From Rickettsiales bacterium (lineage in GTDB: Bacteria; Pseudomonadota; Alphaproteobacteria; Rickettsiales; UBA1997), in NCBI GenBank assembly GCA_023262945.1, contig JALQXY010000131.1, positions 1 to 11,183 on the forward strand: 11,183 nt of DNA, read 5' to 3'. Below, piece by piece: positions 1 to 6,718 of the stretch. Positions within the stretch are counted from its first letter, which is position 1. Each line of letters opens with the position of its first letter. Below the pieces are notes generated by a model that worked only from the letters and a program-made list of their open reading frames with translations, ran no database searches and was not told the DNA's origin. The position numbers were made by a program, and so were the translations under genes.

Positions 1-2
1 GA

Positions 3-368
3 TCTACTAAATCATCTATTGAGAAAAGTGAAACAGAGATAAAAAAACTCCAATCATTGATTGATTCACACAAACAACAAAAAATAACAAAAGAGAAATC
101 AAAAAAAGAAAAAAATGAAGAAATAATTACAAATAAAACAGAACTTGCAAAAATCGCTGAAGAAGCAATAGAGATAAGAATAGAAAAAAAGACACTAATA
201 TATAAATCAATTCGAAAATTTAATAAATTACTAGAAAGAAACGACCCATATCATGATTCATGCAAAGATCTAGAGAATAAAATAAAGAAAGGATTTAAAT
301 ATCTAGAGAGTCAAGCCACAGATATTGAACCTTTTATCAAAATTATTGAAAGAAAAAAAAGATACTGA
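3..368 (+). CDS. Coiled-coil protein, N-terminal fragment (5' partial, probably frameshifted)
   Basis: This reading frame is open from the first complete codon in the window to a TGA at 366-368, with no ATG in it, so its true start lies upstream; the TTG at 57 is not a convincing start. The roughly 120 visible residues are dominated by Lys, Glu, Ile and Asn with heptad-like spacing, consistent with a long coiled coil. I recognise no catalytic motif and cannot name a family. The frame ends just after a run of eight A's at 353-360, and the next coiled-coil frame (offset by -1) is already open from position 350. The two were therefore probably one gene, broken by an indel or joined by slippage. 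The gene could be a structural protein, a secreted effector or a decaying pseudogene; the function is unknown. Confidence 0.6.
   Translation, partial: STKSSIEKSETEIKKLQSLIDSHKQQKITKEKSKKEKNEEIITNKTELAKIAEEAIEIRIEKKTLIYKSIRKFNKLLERNDPYHDSCKDLENKIKKGFKYLESQATDIEPFIKIIERKKRY
350..368 (+). other. Probable frameshift junction at A8 homopolymer
   Basis: The upstream coiled-coil frame reads AGA AAA AAA AGA TAC TGA here, while the -1 frame is open from 350 and continues into the downstream coiled-coil frame. The heptamer A AAA AAA (353-359) is a plausible -1 slippery site, and one extra A in the run would also join the frames. Neither flanking frame has an ATG of its own in its coiled-coil part. The sequence alone cannot separate programmed or transcriptional slippage, a genuine inactivating indel and a homopolymer sequencing error. 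Confidence 0.55.
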
Positions 369-379
369 CCCAAAAAAAA

Positions 380-1435
380 TTGAATAACGAAGGACAATCT
401 ACAAGATTTAAGAACAATATTGTCGATTTACAAACTCAAATCCTTTCGTCACGAATCGCCGGAAATAACGAAGAAAAAATAGGAAGGGAGAATAGAATTG
501 CTAGCTGTAGAGAATTAGAAAAATTATGCCAAAAAAATATCAAAAACAATAATAAAAAAATAGAATATCTAACAAAAATCGAAGAAAAAGCCACGCAATA
601 TAAAGGTATATTACTAAACATCGAAGAAAAAAAGAAGGAAATTGTCAATCTTGAAAAAGAAATAGAAAAACATGACCAAAATATAGAAAATACAAAATCA
701 ATAAAAAAATTAACCACTCAAAAAAAGGAATCATTCTGTAAAAAACTTGAAACAACTGATTCAAATATAGCAGAATGTCGAGAAACACTCAAATCAATTC
801 ATCTACCCGAAGATATTTCTACTAAAGCAACTGCCGAACAAGGATTAAATGATTACAATAAAGATGATAAAACTACTCCGCCCGATTCCCCACGCTATGT
901 TTCCACTTTACCACCAAGAACGTGGAATGACTCTGTTATTCAAGTCGCTCCTTCTCAAGCTGGATTCGTTGTTGCTGCTTTTATGGTAGCTGCCGCTGAA
1001 GATCGCCACTCTTTCACCCCACCAGCTGCCGCTCGCCACTCTTTCACCCCACCACCAAAACCTACGCAAGATTTACGGAATCCCGACATCACTGAAATTG
1101 AACCCGTTCTTCCTAATAGTGATGTTATTGGAACTGAATCAATTCCTACTCTTGCTTCTCGCGATATTGAAGAAGCTTTTGCTGCTTTTGCCGCTTTTGC
1201 TGATGCCTCTAATGCCAATACCACTACTCAAACACGTATACAAACTAGATATACTCCCGCAACCACTACTGCCCAACCAAGAATAAAGCCAATAGACATG
1301 GGGTCAATAGAAATAGCACCAATAGAAATAAGAAGGGGTTTTGTTACTGACGCTTTTAAAAAGAGGCCCCACTCGCCTCCTCCTGCCGCTTTAGATATTT
1401 CGAGCAGAGAAAGTTCTTTTGAAATAACCGTATGA
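380..1435 (+). CDS. Coiled-coil / Pro-Ala-Thr-rich protein, C-terminal part
   Basis: The 351 codons counted from a TTG at 380 have no ATG until codon 202, and the frame is open back to 350. It is therefore best read as the continuation of the preceding coiled-coil frame. Residues about 40-140 are Lys/Glu-rich coiled coil. Residues about 160-345 are low-complexity Pro/Thr/Ala/Ser-rich, with a short hydrophobic patch (about 195-206), a tandem RHSFTPP repeat (209-215 and 219-225), an Ala/Phe repeat (about 266-275) and a doubled Ile-Glu-Ile motif near 310-317. By eye, GC rises from about 23% in the coiled-coil part to about 50% at 900-1080, so the two parts have different histories or constraints. 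I recognise no enzyme domain. A coiled coil plus a disordered tail in a genome with a type IV coupling protein would suit a secreted protein, but that is inference. It ends with TGA at 1433-1435. Confidence 0.55.
   Translation: MNNEGQSTRFKNNIVDLQTQILSSRIAGNNEEKIGRENRIASCRELEKLCQKNIKNNNKKIEYLTKIEEKATQYKGILLNIEEKKKEIVNLEKEIEKHDQNIENTKSIKKLTTQKKESFCKKLETTDSNIAECRETLKSIHLPEDISTKATAEQGLNDYNKDDKTTPPDSPRYVSTLPPRTWNDSVIQVAPSQAGFVVAAFMVAAAEDRHSFTPPAAARHSFTPPPKPTQDLRNPDITEIEPVLPNSDVIGTESIPTLASRDIEEAFAAFAAFADASNANTTTQTRIQTRYTPATTTAQPRIKPIDMGSIEIAPIEIRRGFVTDAFKKRPHSPPPAALDISSRESSFEITV
1004..1053 (+). repeat. 30-bp-period tandem repeat in the Pro-rich tail
   Basis: Two copies of a GC-rich unit beginning CGCCACTCTTTCACCCCACC start at 1004 and 1034, encode RHSFTPP twice, and are each preceded by a TGCCGCT string. 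The period of ten codons keeps the frame, as expected for a disordered protein tail that grows by slippage or unequal exchange. Confidence 0.8.
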
Positions 1436-1887
1436 TAAAATTTATGATTTTTGATAGTTATTTTATTGTATTTTTTATTTAAGGATTTATTTTGAAAAAA
1501 TTTTCTTAATTAGAAATTTGGTACTTCCTTGATTTATATGATTTACAAGATTTACAACCCTTAATATCTTGTATTATTCTTTATATCTAATCTTGATTAT
1601 TATTTTGATTATTTTTGATAGTAATTTTTATCAATCTTAGTCAACTATTTTTAGTCAATTTTGCTTGTGGCAAATGTTAATAACAGCTACAAACAAAGAT
1701 TTAAGCCAAATTTTGGGTAATTGTTGGTTATTTTGTTTATTTAAAAAGCTTTTTGTATAATTAAATTTTGATTTTTGAGCAAGATATTTCTATTAAAATT
1801 AATTAGAAAAATCAAATCTCTTAATTCATGCAAAGATCTATTAAAAATATCAAAATATGAATATTTACTTTATTTAAATTATAAATA
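1436..1887. other. AT-rich intergenic region
   Basis: This 452-bp gap holds no convincing protein gene. It has short repeated strings (TTTTGATAGT at about 1448 and 1613; three GATTTA units at about 1530-1550), a small inverted repeat CCAAATTTTGG near 1707, a probable promoter at 1733-1761 and a possible leader ORF at 1775-1888. I see no strong terminator for the preceding coiled-coil gene. Confidence 0.6.
1733..1761 (+). promoter_or_regulatory. Putative sigma70-type promoter of the decarboxylase operon
   Basis: TTGTTT at 1733-1738 and a perfect TATAAT at 1756-1761 are separated by 17 bp. Transcription would start near 1768, leaving an untranslated leader of about 120 nt before the decarboxylase ATG. 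In DNA this AT-rich, matches to the -10 box are common, so the call rests on the perfect -10 box with optimal spacing and on its position. Confidence 0.4.
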
Positions 1888-1888
1888 A
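1775..1888 (+). CDS. Possible 37-codon leader ORF overlapping the decarboxylase start
   Basis: A TTG-initiated frame runs for 37 codons and ends with a TAA (1886-1888) whose last A is the first base of the decarboxylase ATG (TAATG), an arrangement typical of translational coupling. The predicted peptide is Lys/Leu/Ile-rich and resembles no family I know. It begins just downstream of the predicted transcription start. Known ornithine-sensing leader peptides, such as speFL of enterobacteria, precede ornithine decarboxylase genes, which makes this worth noting. There is no Shine-Dalgarno sequence or ATG, and an open frame of this length can arise by chance in AT-rich DNA. Confidence 0.2.
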   Translation: MSKIFLLKLIRKIKSLNSCKDLLKISKYEYLLYLNYK

Positions 1889-3111
1889 TGCATGAGAGTC
1901 TAGAACCAAATCTTAAAACAACCAATTTATCAATACTAGACTCCGCTAGTAGTGAATACATAAAAAATAATCAACCATATTTGCCGGTTTATTTTTTTCG
2001 TAAACGCGCTATTGATAACGCAGTAAAATTCTTTCAAAATCACTTTAATTTTTCACAGCATAAATCACGAATACTCTACTCTGTTAAAAGCAATCCCGAA
2101 CAAAATACTCTGCAGCATCTTTTTAACTGCAATATTAAAGATTTTGACGTTGCTTCGCTTGATGAAATAAAAACAATCGATAAACTTTTTAATAAAAAAG
2201 CCAAGATGTATTTTATGCATCCAGTCAAATCTTTAGAAGCAATTGCCGAAGCTTATTTCAAATATAATATAAAAGACTTTTCTTTAGATAGCATAGATGA
2301 ATTACACAAAATAGCACTAGCCACCAAAAATGCTAAAGATCTACATCTTCATGTTAGACTTTCTATTCCTCGCTCTAATTCAGCAATTGAATTATCAACT
2401 AAATTTGGCATCTTGCCTTCTGATAGCATAGATCTTCTTCACAAAACCAGAAATCTAGCTAAAAAAATTGGTATCTGCTTTCATGTTGGCTCGCAATGTA
2501 TGGATCCTATAGAATATCGCAAAGCAATTATGATAGCTGCCGATTGCATTAGAGACGCCAATATTGATATCGATGTTCTTGACATAGGCGGAGGATTCCC
2601 TTCATTTTATCCAACATTACAACCTCCTAAATTAAGTAGTTATTTTTCTGAAATAACCGATAGCATAAAATCCATAAATTTAAGTAAAAATTGTGAAATA
2701 TGGTGCGAACCTGGCAGGGCTTTAGTTGCTGAATCTGGATCTTTGGTGGTTAGAGTGGAGTTAAGAAAAGATAATATATTATATATTAATGATGGCACTT
2801 ACGGAGGATTATTTGATGCTGGCCTACCAAATTTTACCTATCCAACGCAAACAATCAGAATTGATGATCGTTTTGGCACTTTTTGCAATGACAATGAAGC
2901 ATTTAGTTTTTTTGGACCAACCTGCGACTCGATAGATTTTATGAAAGGTCCATTTTTCTTGCCTCAAAATATAAGACAAGGTGACTATATTGAGATTTTT
3001 CAATTAGGAGCTTACTCTAAAAGCATGAGAACAAATTTTAATGGTTTTGCCGAATCATTAAATATAACTCTTGACGAAAAACCATTTTTTAGTCTATTTG
3101 AAGAAGATTAA
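1888..3111 (+). CDS. Ornithine decarboxylase-like PLP enzyme (fold type III)
   Basis: A 407-residue protein of the alanine-racemase-fold decarboxylase family, cytosolic, predicted to convert ornithine (possibly lysine) to putrescine (or cadaverine) and CO2. Visible signatures in order are: YSVKSN with the PLP-binding Lys67; HVGSQ with His199, expected to stack on PLP; the phosphate-binding Gly loop DIGGGFP at 232-238; CEPGR with Glu274 and Arg277; GPTCDS with the catalytic Cys346; and GAYSKSM near the C-terminus with Tyr376. GPTCDS is the ornithine-decarboxylase form of this motif, whereas diaminopimelate decarboxylases usually carry a CES-type sequence, so lysA is less likely. The length is normal for the family. 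The ATG at 1888 gives a complete N-terminus. The gene is followed after 23 bp by the DHS-like gene and is presumably co-transcribed with it. Exact substrate preference cannot be read from sequence. Confidence 0.88.
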   Translation: MHESLEPNLKTTNLSILDSASSEYIKNNQPYLPVYFFRKRAIDNAVKFFQNHFNFSQHKSRILYSVKSNPEQNTLQHLFNCNIKDFDVASLDEIKTIDKLFNKKAKMYFMHPVKSLEAIAEAYFKYNIKDFSLDSIDELHKIALATKNAKDLHLHVRLSIPRSNSAIELSTKFGILPSDSIDLLHKTRNLAKKIGICFHVGSQCMDPIEYRKAIMIAADCIRDANIDIDVLDIGGGFPSFYPTLQPPKLSSYFSEITDSIKSINLSKNCEIWCEPGRALVAESGSLVVRVELRKDNILYINDGTYGGLFDAGLPNFTYPTQTIRIDDRFGTFCNDNEAFSFFGPTCDSIDFMKGPFFLPQNIRQGDYIEIFQLGAYSKSMRTNFNGFAESLNITLDEKPFFSLFEED

Positions 3112-3134
3112 ATCAATAATAAATAAATATCTAA

Positions 3135-4151
3135 ATGAAAAAATCACAATTACTTAGCAAAGAAATCAAACACATAGATATCACATCTTTTGATAGTCAA
3201 AACATAATCTCTCAAATGTCTAATATGTCATTTACAGCAAGAGATTTGGCAAGAGCTTGCGAAATATTTAACATGATGCTAAATGATAAATCATGCTCTA
3301 TAATTTTAACACTAGCTGGCTCAACCTCTGCTGGTGGCTGCATGAACCTTTATAGCGATCTTATAAAATATAACATGGTTGATGCCATAGTAGCAACTGG
3401 CGCCTCTATCGTAGATATGGATTTTTTTGAAGCTCTTGGCTTTAAGCATTATCAAGGCAGCCCTTTTATTGACGATAAGTTTCTGCGCCAAAATTATATC
3501 GATCGTATTTACGATACCTATATTGACGAAGAAGATCTGCAAAAATGCGATCATACCATTTTTGAAATAGCTAACAGCCTCGAACCTAAAGCCTACTCAT
3601 CTCGACAATTCATAAGAGAAATGGGTCGCTTTTTAAAAAATAATGCCAAAAAAAAGAATTCTTTAATTGAATTAGCTTACGATTATGAAGTTCCAATATT
3701 TTGTCCAGCATTTAGCGATTCTTCTGCAGGTTTTGGATTAGTTTTGCATCAAGTCAAAAATCCAAATTCTCACTTAACAATTGATTCAATAGCTGATTTT
3801 CGTGAATTAACTGAAGTAAAAATAGCCGCCAACACAACTGGCTTATTGATGATTGGTGGAGGGGTGCCTAAAAACTTTGCACAAGATACGGTTGTTTGCG
3901 CCGAAATTCTTGGAAAAGAAGTTGATATGCATAAATATGCCATTCAGATAACAGTTGCAGACACAAGAGATGGCGCATGCTCATCATCAACTTTAAAAGA
4001 AGCCTGTTCATGGGGCAAAGTTGATAATGTATTTGAACAAATGGTTTTTGCTGAAGCTGGCTCTGTTATTCCTTTACTAGCATCAGACGCTTACCACAAA
4101 GGATACTGGAAAAACCGCCAAAGAAAAAGATTCAATAATATTTTCCGTTGA
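3135..4151 (+). CDS. Deoxyhypusine synthase family protein, probable homospermidine-type synthase
   Basis: A 338-residue protein of the NAD-dependent deoxyhypusine synthase (DHS) family, which transfers an aminobutyl group through an enzyme-lysine imine. Family blocks are LAGSTSAGG with LYSDLIKYNMVDAIVATGA (about 60-90), PIFCPAFSDSSAGFG (187-201), MIGGGVPKNF (239-248) and EACSWGKV (289-296). Lys295 matches the catalytic lysine of eukaryotic DHS (Lys329 in human), and the preceding Glu289 and Trp293 are kept. From memory of the human sequence, the Asp316 position appears to be Cys282 here and His288 is replaced within PKNF, so the substrate pocket differs from true DHS. Bacteria have no eIF5A, and an ornithine decarboxylase lies 23 bp upstream. 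The likely role is therefore joining an aminobutyl group to putrescine to give homospermidine or a similar polyamine. The family is certain; the product is inferred. Confidence 0.85.
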   Translation: MKKSQLLSKEIKHIDITSFDSQNIISQMSNMSFTARDLARACEIFNMMLNDKSCSIILTLAGSTSAGGCMNLYSDLIKYNMVDAIVATGASIVDMDFFEALGFKHYQGSPFIDDKFLRQNYIDRIYDTYIDEEDLQKCDHTIFEIANSLEPKAYSSRQFIREMGRFLKNNAKKKNSLIELAYDYEVPIFCPAFSDSSAGFGLVLHQVKNPNSHLTIDSIADFRELTEVKIAANTTGLLMIGGGVPKNFAQDTVVCAEILGKEVDMHKYAIQITVADTRDGACSSSTLKEACSWGKVDNVFEQMVFAEAGSVIPLLASDAYHKGYWKNRQRKRFNNIFR

Positions 4152-4179
4152 TTGATTTAGGTTAAATAAAATTCATTAA

Positions 4180-4221
4180 TTTGTAAAAAGCTTTTTTAAT
4201 TAAAAAAACAAATTTTACAAA
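4180..4221 (+). terminator. Hairpin after the polyamine operon
   Basis: TTTGTAAAA (4180-4188) and TTTTACAAA (4213-4221) are perfect reverse complements and enclose a self-complementary TTTTTTAATTAAAAAA core. The hairpin lies 29 bp after the DHS-like stop codon, a sensible place for a terminator. The stem is very AT-rich and lacks a following U-tract, so factor-independent termination would be weak. Confidence 0.4.
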
Positions 4222-4255
4222 AGATCATTAAATTCATTACAATCATTAAAATAAC

Positions 4256-4284
4256 TTGAGAAAACTCTCTTTTTATGGTATAAT
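4256..4284 (+). promoter_or_regulatory. Putative sigma70-type promoter at the left edge of the palindromic element
   Basis: TTGAGA (4256-4261) and a perfect TATAAT (4279-4284) are 17 bp apart. The -10 box lies inside the left terminal inverted repeat of the element, so transcription starting near 4291 would run through the whole palindrome. It could drive a structured small RNA, or virD4 with a leader of about 480 nt. The call rests on consensus and spacing only. Confidence 0.4.
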
Positions 4285-4458
4285 ATTAATTACCATCTAA
4301 AAATGAACAATATGACAAAATATTTTTTAAGATAAAAATTGTAAAAAATGCAAGTCCTATACCTATAGAACTTAAGGCTTTTTGCAATTTTTAACCAAAA
4401 AGATAAAGTCAGATTGTTTAGTTTTTATATGTTTTTTAGTTGGGAATTGGTATTATAC
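4278..4458. repeat. MITE-like palindromic element, copy 1 (apparently complete)
   Basis: This non-coding element of about 181 bp is bounded by imperfect terminal inverted repeats at 4280-4304 and 4432-4456, which match at 20 of 25 positions by eye; the match extends one or two bases outward. Much of the interior is also an inverted repeat: AAAAATTG near 4336 pairs with CAATTTTT at 4384-4391, and AAGTCCTAT (4352-4360) pairs with ATAGAACTT (4365-4373) with one C-A mismatch around a 4-nt loop. A single strand could fold along almost the whole length. A second copy at the right end of the window matches at 95 of 102 bases over the shared stretch. The ends, size, repeat status and lack of coding capacity fit a non-autonomous miniature transposable element or a palindromic repeat family. 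No target duplication longer than a possible TA is evident. Confidence 0.75.
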
Positions 4459-4775
4459 AAAGTTCTCTAAAATTGGTTGATTTGCAGGGATTTTTAAAAA
4501 TTTGTATCAAGTCTTTGAGATTGATAAATTATAAAACAAAATTTACTATCTTTCTTGAATTATAATTCTAATTATTCAATTTTGAATTTTTATTGATGCT
4601 GTTTAGATTATTGCTTTAATTTTTTCGAACAATTTTTAGAAAAGGATTTATGATTTTTTAATAAAAAATTATCATATTTTTAAAAAATTATAAAAGTTTA
4701 AAAAATAATTTGCAAAAAATGAAGTAAAGGCAATTTTATTGTAGCAGATTCAATATTACCGTAAGCTTAATAATC
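4459..4775. other. AT-rich intergenic region upstream of virD4
   Basis: This stretch of about 317 bp has no coding potential. It contains short perfect palindromes, GAATTATAATTC near 4557 and ATTCAATTTTGAAT near 4574, and an AT hairpin around ATGATTTTTTAATAAAAAATT near 4649-4674. I see neither a convincing promoter nor a Shine-Dalgarno sequence before the virD4 ATG. Confidence 0.55.
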
Positions 4776-6716
4776 ATGGCAACTTCTTCTCACGACAATC
4801 CTGCGCTCAGGAATCTAAGAAATTTCACTATAATATCATTCTTGCTGATATTTATTATATTGCTATGTTTTTACTTATCAGGAAGTTTGGTTGTTATTAC
4901 AATCAATAGCAATTTTGATGTTATAAAAAAATATATCGGGTTATCAATTAAGGATCAATTTCTTTATTTATATAAAACTTTAACAGCTTATTGGCAATAT
5001 TATTTTCAAAATTCAAATCGATTAAAATTATCAAGTTACGGCTATTTTTCTTTGAAGCTTTGGGTCTTTTCATTTTTGCCCTATATATTATTATTAATGA
5101 TTTTCTGGATATTTCGTGCTCCTATAATTGATTGGAGGCCCTTTAAAAAACCAGAATCGGTACATGGAAATTCGAAATGGGCCACTAATCGAGATGTCAA
5201 AAAAATGGGTTTGCGATCAAAAAACGGAGTCCTGCTTGGTAAGTTTAATAAAAAACTAATGGTGGCTGCCGGTTATCAGCATATATTATTATTTGCTCCT
5301 ACTGGTTCTGGTAAAGGTGTTGGCTTTGTAATTCCTAATCTTCTTTTTTGGCGGGATTCTGTTATTGTTCACGATATTAAATTGGAAAACTATGAATTAA
5401 CTTCAGGTTGGCGTCGTCGTAACCTTAAGCAAAAAGTTTACTTATGGAACCCTGCAGATCCCGATGGTATTAGTCATTGCTACAATCCTATGGATTGGAT
5501 TAGTAAAAAACCTGGTCAAATGGTCGATGATGTGCAAAAAATTTGTAATTTCCTTCTTCCAGAGCAAGAATTTTGGCAAAATGAGGCAAGAGCCTTGCTA
5601 ACTGGGGTAATGCTTTATTTGGTAACGGCACCTAATACAGTTAGAACGCTTGGCGAGGTTGTAAGAACTTTGCGTAACGATGATGTAATATATAATTTGG
5701 CAGTAGTATTGGATACTTACGGTAAGCAGATTCATCCAGTAGCTTATATGAATATTGCTTCTTATTTGCAAAAACCAGATAAAGAAAGAGGTTCAGTAAC
5801 TTCAACAGCTAACTCTTCTTTAGAATTATGGGCCAATCCATTAATTGACGCTACAACCGCAACTAGTGATTTTAATTTGCATAATTTTAAGAAATCTCCT
5901 CATACTTGTTATGTTGGACTAACTCCTGACAATATTTCTCGTCTTAAGCCCTTGATGAATATGTTTTATCAGCAAGCTGCGGCGTTTTTTACGGCCAGAT
6001 TGCCTCAAAAAGATGAAAAATATGGTGTATTGATGATGATGGACGAGTTTCCAACCCTGGGTAAGATGGAGCAGTTTTTAGCAGGTATTGCTTATTTTAG
6101 GGGTTATAATGTTCGTTTATTTCTTATTATTCAAGATACTGAGCAGCTTAAAGGTATTTATGAAGAAAGTGGCATGAACTCATTTCTTTCTAACTCGACC
6201 TATCGCATCACTTTTGCTGCAAATAACATGGAGACGGCCAATCTTATTTCGCAATTATTGGGCAATAAAACCGTAACGCAGATTTCTTATAATAAACCAA
6301 AATATTTAGATCTAAATCCGGGCGCCAGATCTCTTCATTTATCGGAAGTACAAAGAGCTTTATTATTACCGCAAGAGGTTATAACATTGCCACGAGATCA
6401 ACAAATAATTCTTATCGAATCACAGCCACCAATTAAATGTCGTAAAATATTCTATTTCAAAGACAGATTCTTCAAAAAAAGATTGCTTAAGAAAGTTGGA
6501 ATTCCAACACAAAAACCATATGACCCAAGAGAAAGATCTTTAAAACAGCAAAATGAAGAAGCTAATCCAGAGGGGGCGCAAGATGTTACTAACAGTAAAA
6601 ATGATAGCAATAACAATTCCAATCAAATAACTCAAGATATTAACAAGGCGAGTAATTTTGATAACAAAAACAAAGCTTCTTCTGATGTTAATGCTGAAAC
6701 AGATTCTAATAATTAA
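4776..6716 (+). CDS. virD4: Type IV secretion system coupling protein VirD4
   Basis: A 646-residue inner-membrane ATPase of the VirD4/TraG coupling-protein family, which recruits substrates to a type IV secretion channel. Two transmembrane segments (about 17-41 and 95-113) flank a short periplasmic part, as usual. The cytoplasmic domain starts with HGNSKWA (130-136) and has a Walker A motif APTGSGKG (174-181) and a Walker B motif MMMDEFPTLG ending in Asp423-Glu424. The rest resembles the VirD4 core through about residue 560. A polar Asn/Ser/Asp/Gln-rich tail of about 55 residues (590-646) follows the conserved domain, probably disordered, and may be lineage-specific. No other vir or tra gene is in the window, so the rest of the apparatus must be encoded elsewhere. 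aroE begins two bases after the stop, implying shared transcription. A relaxase partner is not visible, so protein export is more likely than conjugation, but this is not decidable here. Confidence 0.93.
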   Translation: MATSSHDNPALRNLRNFTIISFLLIFIILLCFYLSGSLVVITINSNFDVIKKYIGLSIKDQFLYLYKTLTAYWQYYFQNSNRLKLSSYGYFSLKLWVFSFLPYILLLMIFWIFRAPIIDWRPFKKPESVHGNSKWATNRDVKKMGLRSKNGVLLGKFNKKLMVAAGYQHILLFAPTGSGKGVGFVIPNLLFWRDSVIVHDIKLENYELTSGWRRRNLKQKVYLWNPADPDGISHCYNPMDWISKKPGQMVDDVQKICNFLLPEQEFWQNEARALLTGVMLYLVTAPNTVRTLGEVVRTLRNDDVIYNLAVVLDTYGKQIHPVAYMNIASYLQKPDKERGSVTSTANSSLELWANPLIDATTATSDFNLHNFKKSPHTCYVGLTPDNISRLKPLMNMFYQQAAAFFTARLPQKDEKYGVLMMMDEFPTLGKMEQFLAGIAYFRGYNVRLFLIIQDTEQLKGIYEESGMNSFLSNSTYRITFAANNMETANLISQLLGNKTVTQISYNKPKYLDLNPGARSLHLSEVQRALLLPQEVITLPRDQQIILIESQPPIKCRKIFYFKDRFFKKRLLKKVGIPTQKPYDPRERSLKQQNEEANPEGAQDVTNSKNDSNNNSNQITQDINKASNFDNKNKASSDVNAETDSNN

Positions 6717-6718
6717 TT

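Noticed and set aside
1004..1053. CRISPR-like array
   Set aside because: There are only two units with a 30-bp period, they code in frame for a repeated peptide, and there are no spacers.
436..1224. Minus-strand open frames opposite the coiled-coil gene
   Set aside because: They mirror the low-complexity coding of the + strand (Phe/Ser/Ile-rich or Ala-rich) and have no start context or family features.
1098..1286. A + strand Leu-rich 62-codon frame inside the Pro-rich tail
   Set aside because: It is an out-of-frame reading of the GCT/CTT repeats in the real frame; the Leu runs are a by-product.
1888..3111. Diaminopimelate decarboxylase (lysA)
   Set aside because: The fold is shared, but GPTCDS and the DHS-like neighbour fit ornithine decarboxylase better.
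3135..4151. True deoxyhypusine synthase modifying eIF5A
   Set aside because: Bacteria have no eIF5A, and the pocket residues around 246-248 and 281-282 seem to differ from eukaryotic DHS.
4338..4392. Reading the central hairpin as a simple rho-independent terminator
   Set aside because: It is part of a larger palindrome with terminal repeats and recurs elsewhere, and no gene ends immediately before it in copy 1.
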